64,000 nt of DNA from Chthoniobacterales bacterium (GTDB lineage Bacteria; Verrucomicrobiota; Verrucomicrobiia; Chthoniobacterales; UBA10450), in assembly GCA_013821455.1 (NCBI GenBank), contig JACDGS010000002.1:93003-157002 (forward strand). Reading direction: 5' to 3'. The notes below the pieces were generated by a model, which worked only from the letters and a program-made list of their open reading frames with translations, made no database searches and had not been told where the DNA came from. Positions within the stretch are counted from its first letter, which is position 1. Each line of letters starts with the position of its first letter. The position numbers were made by a program, and so were the translations under genes. Shown piece after piece: positions 63,946 through 64,000 of the stretch.

Positions 63946-64000
63946 CAGTCACGATCGTTCCAGGATATTTCGCGGTCAGGAAAGTTCGGCGCGCTGGAAC

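Overview
The window looks like a piece of a GC-rich verrucomicrobial chromosome, most likely from the Chthoniobacter/Spartobacteria side of the phylum. The reasons are a PVC-type small basic protein gene (796-951), a TGTTC-N4-GAACA operator (the LexA motif described for Verrucomicrobia) in front of imuA, adenylate-cyclase/TolB/TPR fusion proteins, PEP-CTERM-like VPEM sorting tails, and many short interspersed repeats. Assignment is from gene content only; no rRNA gene is present.

Layout. 0-18 kb: mostly minus-strand housekeeping genes (pseudouridine synthase, GT39 glycosyltransferase, thioesterase, glutaredoxin, gcvT-gcvH, cysS, ispF, inositol-phosphatase-like, coaC/coaB as separate genes, gmk-yicC, mutY), with plus-strand rhomboid-like and HemQ-like genes and tRNA-Ser. 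18-23 kb: LexA box, imuA, a truncated imuB, and a cyclase-TolB-TPR protein. 22-26 kb: an exbB-exbD-TPR operon. 26-32 kb: glgE, a SufR-like regulator, a UgpC/MsmK-type ATPase, ygfZ and a HIBADH-like dehydrogenase. 32-42 kb: two minus-strand envelope operons (parB-M28 peptidase-PpiC-YdbH-like-YnbE/YdbL-like fusion; pqiA in two halves-pqiB-pqiC). 42-46 kb: DUF4184 protein, mqnD, DegT aminotransferase, esterase, tRNA-Tyr. 46-51 kb: a pilV/pilW/pilX-like pseudopilin operon and two paralogous secreted proteins with a sorting tail. 51-56 kb: atpB-E-F-H-A-G without atpD-atpC. 56-64 kb: glycosyltransferase, obgE, glgM, uspA, FGGY kinase, SirB1-like protein, acpS and pdxJ.

The strongest unexplained signal is a 9-mer, GCCTAACGA (reverse complement TCGTTAGGC). 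I counted by eye about 105 copies of the 8-base core CCTAACGA in 64 kb, on both strands (about 47 plus, 58 minus), against about 2 expected by chance. It lies inside genes in several reading frames, at stop codons (GCC-TAA-CGA), and in many short gaps between co-oriented genes, including three consecutive gaps of the atp operon. It is absent from 45.2 to 51.4 kb (tRNA-Tyr, pseudopilins, sorting-tail proteins) and from the cyclase gene at 19.9-22.3 kb. The pattern resembles the DNA uptake sequences of Neisseriaceae and Pasteurellaceae; no such role is shown here.

A second layer of repeats sits between genes: nine ~105-180 bp elements with ends like TTGTCATCC...GGATGACAA, two copies of a GGGTAGCGCATGCG repeat, a heptanucleotide array, GA-rich repeats and an in-gene hexanucleotide repeat encoding a (Leu-Val)n membrane helix.
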